64,000 bases of DNA from Malachius bipustulatus (lineage: Eukaryota > Arthropoda > Insecta > Coleoptera > Melyridae). The stretch is taken from contig OU342630.1 in NCBI GenBank assembly GCA_910589415.1, forward strand, positions 78,116,186 to 78,180,185. Reading direction: 5' to 3'. Of the stretch, positions 62,901-64,000 are shown piece by piece. The stretch's first letter is position 1. Every line of letters begins with the position of its first letter. A model generated the notes under the pieces. It worked only from the letters and a program-made list of their open reading frames with translations, had not been told where the DNA came from and did not search any database. Both the position numbers and the translations under genes were made by a program.

Positions 62901-63646
62901 AACTACACTCACCTGTCTAATGGCTGTGTAACTGAACAACGCCCCTGAAACATAGGAAAGCACGATGGTAACAACACCGATGATGCAGGTATAAAGGGCG
63001 AAATCATTAACATTTTCATATAGTTTCTCCTCCAAAAGTTCTCGATCTTCCTCCAAGGCGTCTTCACTCATGAGAACAAATTGTACGATATCGCCGGTTA
63101 TTTGGCCAAAAAGCATCAGCATTATGGGTTGGCCGACGCCTACCACAACCACTGAGATGGTGCTGATGGCTATCAGGACTCGATCCAGGGTTGTCGCATA
63201 TCTAAACTAGAAAGAATAATAGAAACTTTTTAAGGAAATAAAAATTAAGTAGGTATCCTGAATTAGTTCAGGATAGATACGCTTTATAATATTTTCATGT
63301 ATTCCTGTTAAGAAAAAAAAAAAAAAAACACTTCGGGTTGATTGAGTTATTGAAAAAAATATGTTTTTCAAAGAGATGAAGGATTGATTAGATTTGATGT
63401 TGGAGTTTTAATAAAAAGCAAAGTTTTCTTCTTAAACACACTAAAAAAACTGGCTGATTGGAATAGTTTGATGGTTTGTTGAAAAAAAAACAAACAGTTT
63501 TTTTTCTTATCGAATGTAACACTTTGTGAACTTCACTTCATTTATATAGGCGGTACCTACTTACCAGTTTAAAATATGAAACCGGTGGTACTTCATCTTT
63601 GGGTGCAGGGGATTCTTTTTCTTTTTTCTCACTATTAGCCTGTTTC
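53962..63646 (-). CDS. ABCB1-like: ABCB transporter (P-glycoprotein / Mdr49-like), copy C, first exon outside window
   Basis: Exons 2 to 20 of a full-size exporter, 3748 nt in the window. Exons 5' to 3': 63646-63565, 63206-62913, 62546-62446, 62381-62210, 62159-61839, 61760-61536, 61477-61352, 61271-60897, 60777-60597, 60537-60461, 59257-59084, 59020-58916, 58853-58692, 58621-58418, 58048-57807, 57745-57586, 57512-57114, 56417-56271, 54162-53962. NBD1: [44 protein letters not shown]2: [29 protein letters not shown]. All are intact. Exon lengths equal those of copy B except the linker exon, one codon shorter. Exon 13 has a normal GTATGT donor where B has GCAAGT. The last intron carries nested transposons and the linker intron a 14-bp minisatellite. 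By analogy with A and B the missing exon encodes about 13-23 residues. Confidence 0.92.
54475..56008. mobile_element. Mariner-like TIR element, TA-flanked, in last intron of copy C
   Basis: Left end TA then CAGGGTGTACAAGTTTTTTC. The right end read in reverse is TA then TAGAGTGTCCCAGTTTTTTC. Inner pairing goes on through TAGATA and AGTAAATTTTCTTC. Of the 1.53 kb, about 0.95 kb is a LINE inserted later, so the original was about 0.6 kb and non-autonomous. Confidence 0.7.
54625..55568 (+). mobile_element. 5'-truncated LINE (RNase H end) nested in the mariner-like element
   Basis: Flanked by an 11-bp duplication, GTGTGTTACTT, at 54614-54624 and 55569-55579. Broken frames give RNase H blocks: [18 protein letters not shown] near 54660, [20 protein letters not shown] near 54945-55010, and a C-terminal CRECHEEEE near 55300. 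A frameshift separates the first and second parts. It belongs to the RNase H LINE class, but the sequence differs from the 12.8-kb family. Confidence 0.8.
59258..60460. other. Linker intron of copy C (intron 11)
   Basis: 1.2 kb, against 92 nt in copy B and 75 nt in copy A, so about 1.1 kb was gained in C only. It contains a 14-bp minisatellite at 59841-59950 but no open frame or clear transposon ends. Confidence 0.5.
59841..59950. repeat. 14-bp minisatellite, about eight imperfect units
   Basis: Units vary around AGAAGTTCCGGTTT (for example AGAGGTTCCAGAAT, GGAGGTTCCAGTTT, AGGAGTTCCGGTTT). It lies in the linker intron of copy C. Confidence 0.7.
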
Positions 63647-64000
63647 CTGTAAAAAATTAACACGTAATCAGTTTTAGTAGGTATCCATTGCTAAAATGAT
63701 GATAAATCTCAATAAAATCGAACCATAAAATGTTGTATATTCTTGGATTCTTCATTGTATCTACAGTGTGTCTGCTTAAGTTGGAACCATATGGAAAACT
63801 TTTTTATTGTTGGTTTTATGAAAAAATGTATTCTTGATAAAAAGTTGTTCATGGTCCAAAACTTAAAATGCAGCCATCAGATATCGATTTTTTAAAGCCG
63901 TATACGAGGTTTGTCAAAAAATATCAATTTACCGCAAGAGTAAAGTACCAGTATTTTTGAAAATATCAAAAATTGTTATGAAAAGTTGATCAGAATTGCA
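63647..64000. other. Intron 1 of copy C, running off the window
   Basis: AT-rich. I see no first exon like those of A ([10 protein letters not shown]) or B here, so the start of copy C lies beyond 64000. Confidence 0.6.

Overview
The window is animal nuclear DNA, almost certainly from an insect. It is AT-rich, its genes have many introns with GT-AG splice sites, and it is crowded with LINEs, LTR elements, foldback elements and TA-flanked hairpin elements. The only host genes I can support are three full-size ABC transporters of the ABCB (P-glycoprotein / Mdr49-like) family, head-to-tail on the minus strand. I cannot fix the insect order from sequence alone.

Gene layout, in the direction of transcription (right to left). 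Copy C runs from about 63.65 kb to 53.96 kb, with its first exon beyond the window edge. Copy B (48.57 to 35.30 kb) is complete. Copy A (30.42 to 3.74 kb) is complete. I placed 20 coding exons by reading splice sites. Most exons have the same length in all three copies, for example 294, 101, 172, 321, 225, 126 and 375 nt for exons 3 to 9. Copy B sums to 3789 nt (1262 residues). Copies B and C are close sisters, down to an 80-nt intron with only two differences; A is older and has a different linker. Each encodes TMD1-NBD1-linker-TMD2-NBD2 with intact Walker A, signature, Walker B and H-loop motifs, so all three look like working efflux pumps.

Introns and spacers are filled with mobile DNA. 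At the left edge (1-2.87 kb) is a frameshifted LINE with N-terminal zinc fingers (R2/NeSL-like). Copy A introns hold a hairpin array (8.2-8.6 kb), a 5'-truncated RT-RNase H LINE with a 13-bp target duplication (12.8-14.9 kb), a second RT LINE (18.7-20.7 kb), a decayed LINE (22.9-24.3 kb), a possible solo LTR (24.5-26.2 kb), and a small LTR element split by a TTAA-flanked DNA element (26.5-28.9 kb). The A/B spacer holds a 2.1-kb palindrome and a mariner-type MITE. Copy B introns hold a LINE relic split by a MITE, a 2.16-kb long-TIR element and other hairpin elements. The C/B spacer holds a solo LTR, a tRNA-derived SINE, a second hairpin array and a foldback-like element full of CCAATATTGG motifs. 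The last intron of C holds a LINE nested inside a mariner-like element.

The most unusual signal is a pair of related arrays (8.26-8.58 kb and 50.74-51.16 kb). Each is a row of short stem-loops whose stems differ in sequence but keep pairing, while the loop stays close to TGTANTGAG. Each array starts about 30-40 bp downstream of a TATA box, so it probably lies at the 5' end of a transcript. I do not recognise this structure from any described element.
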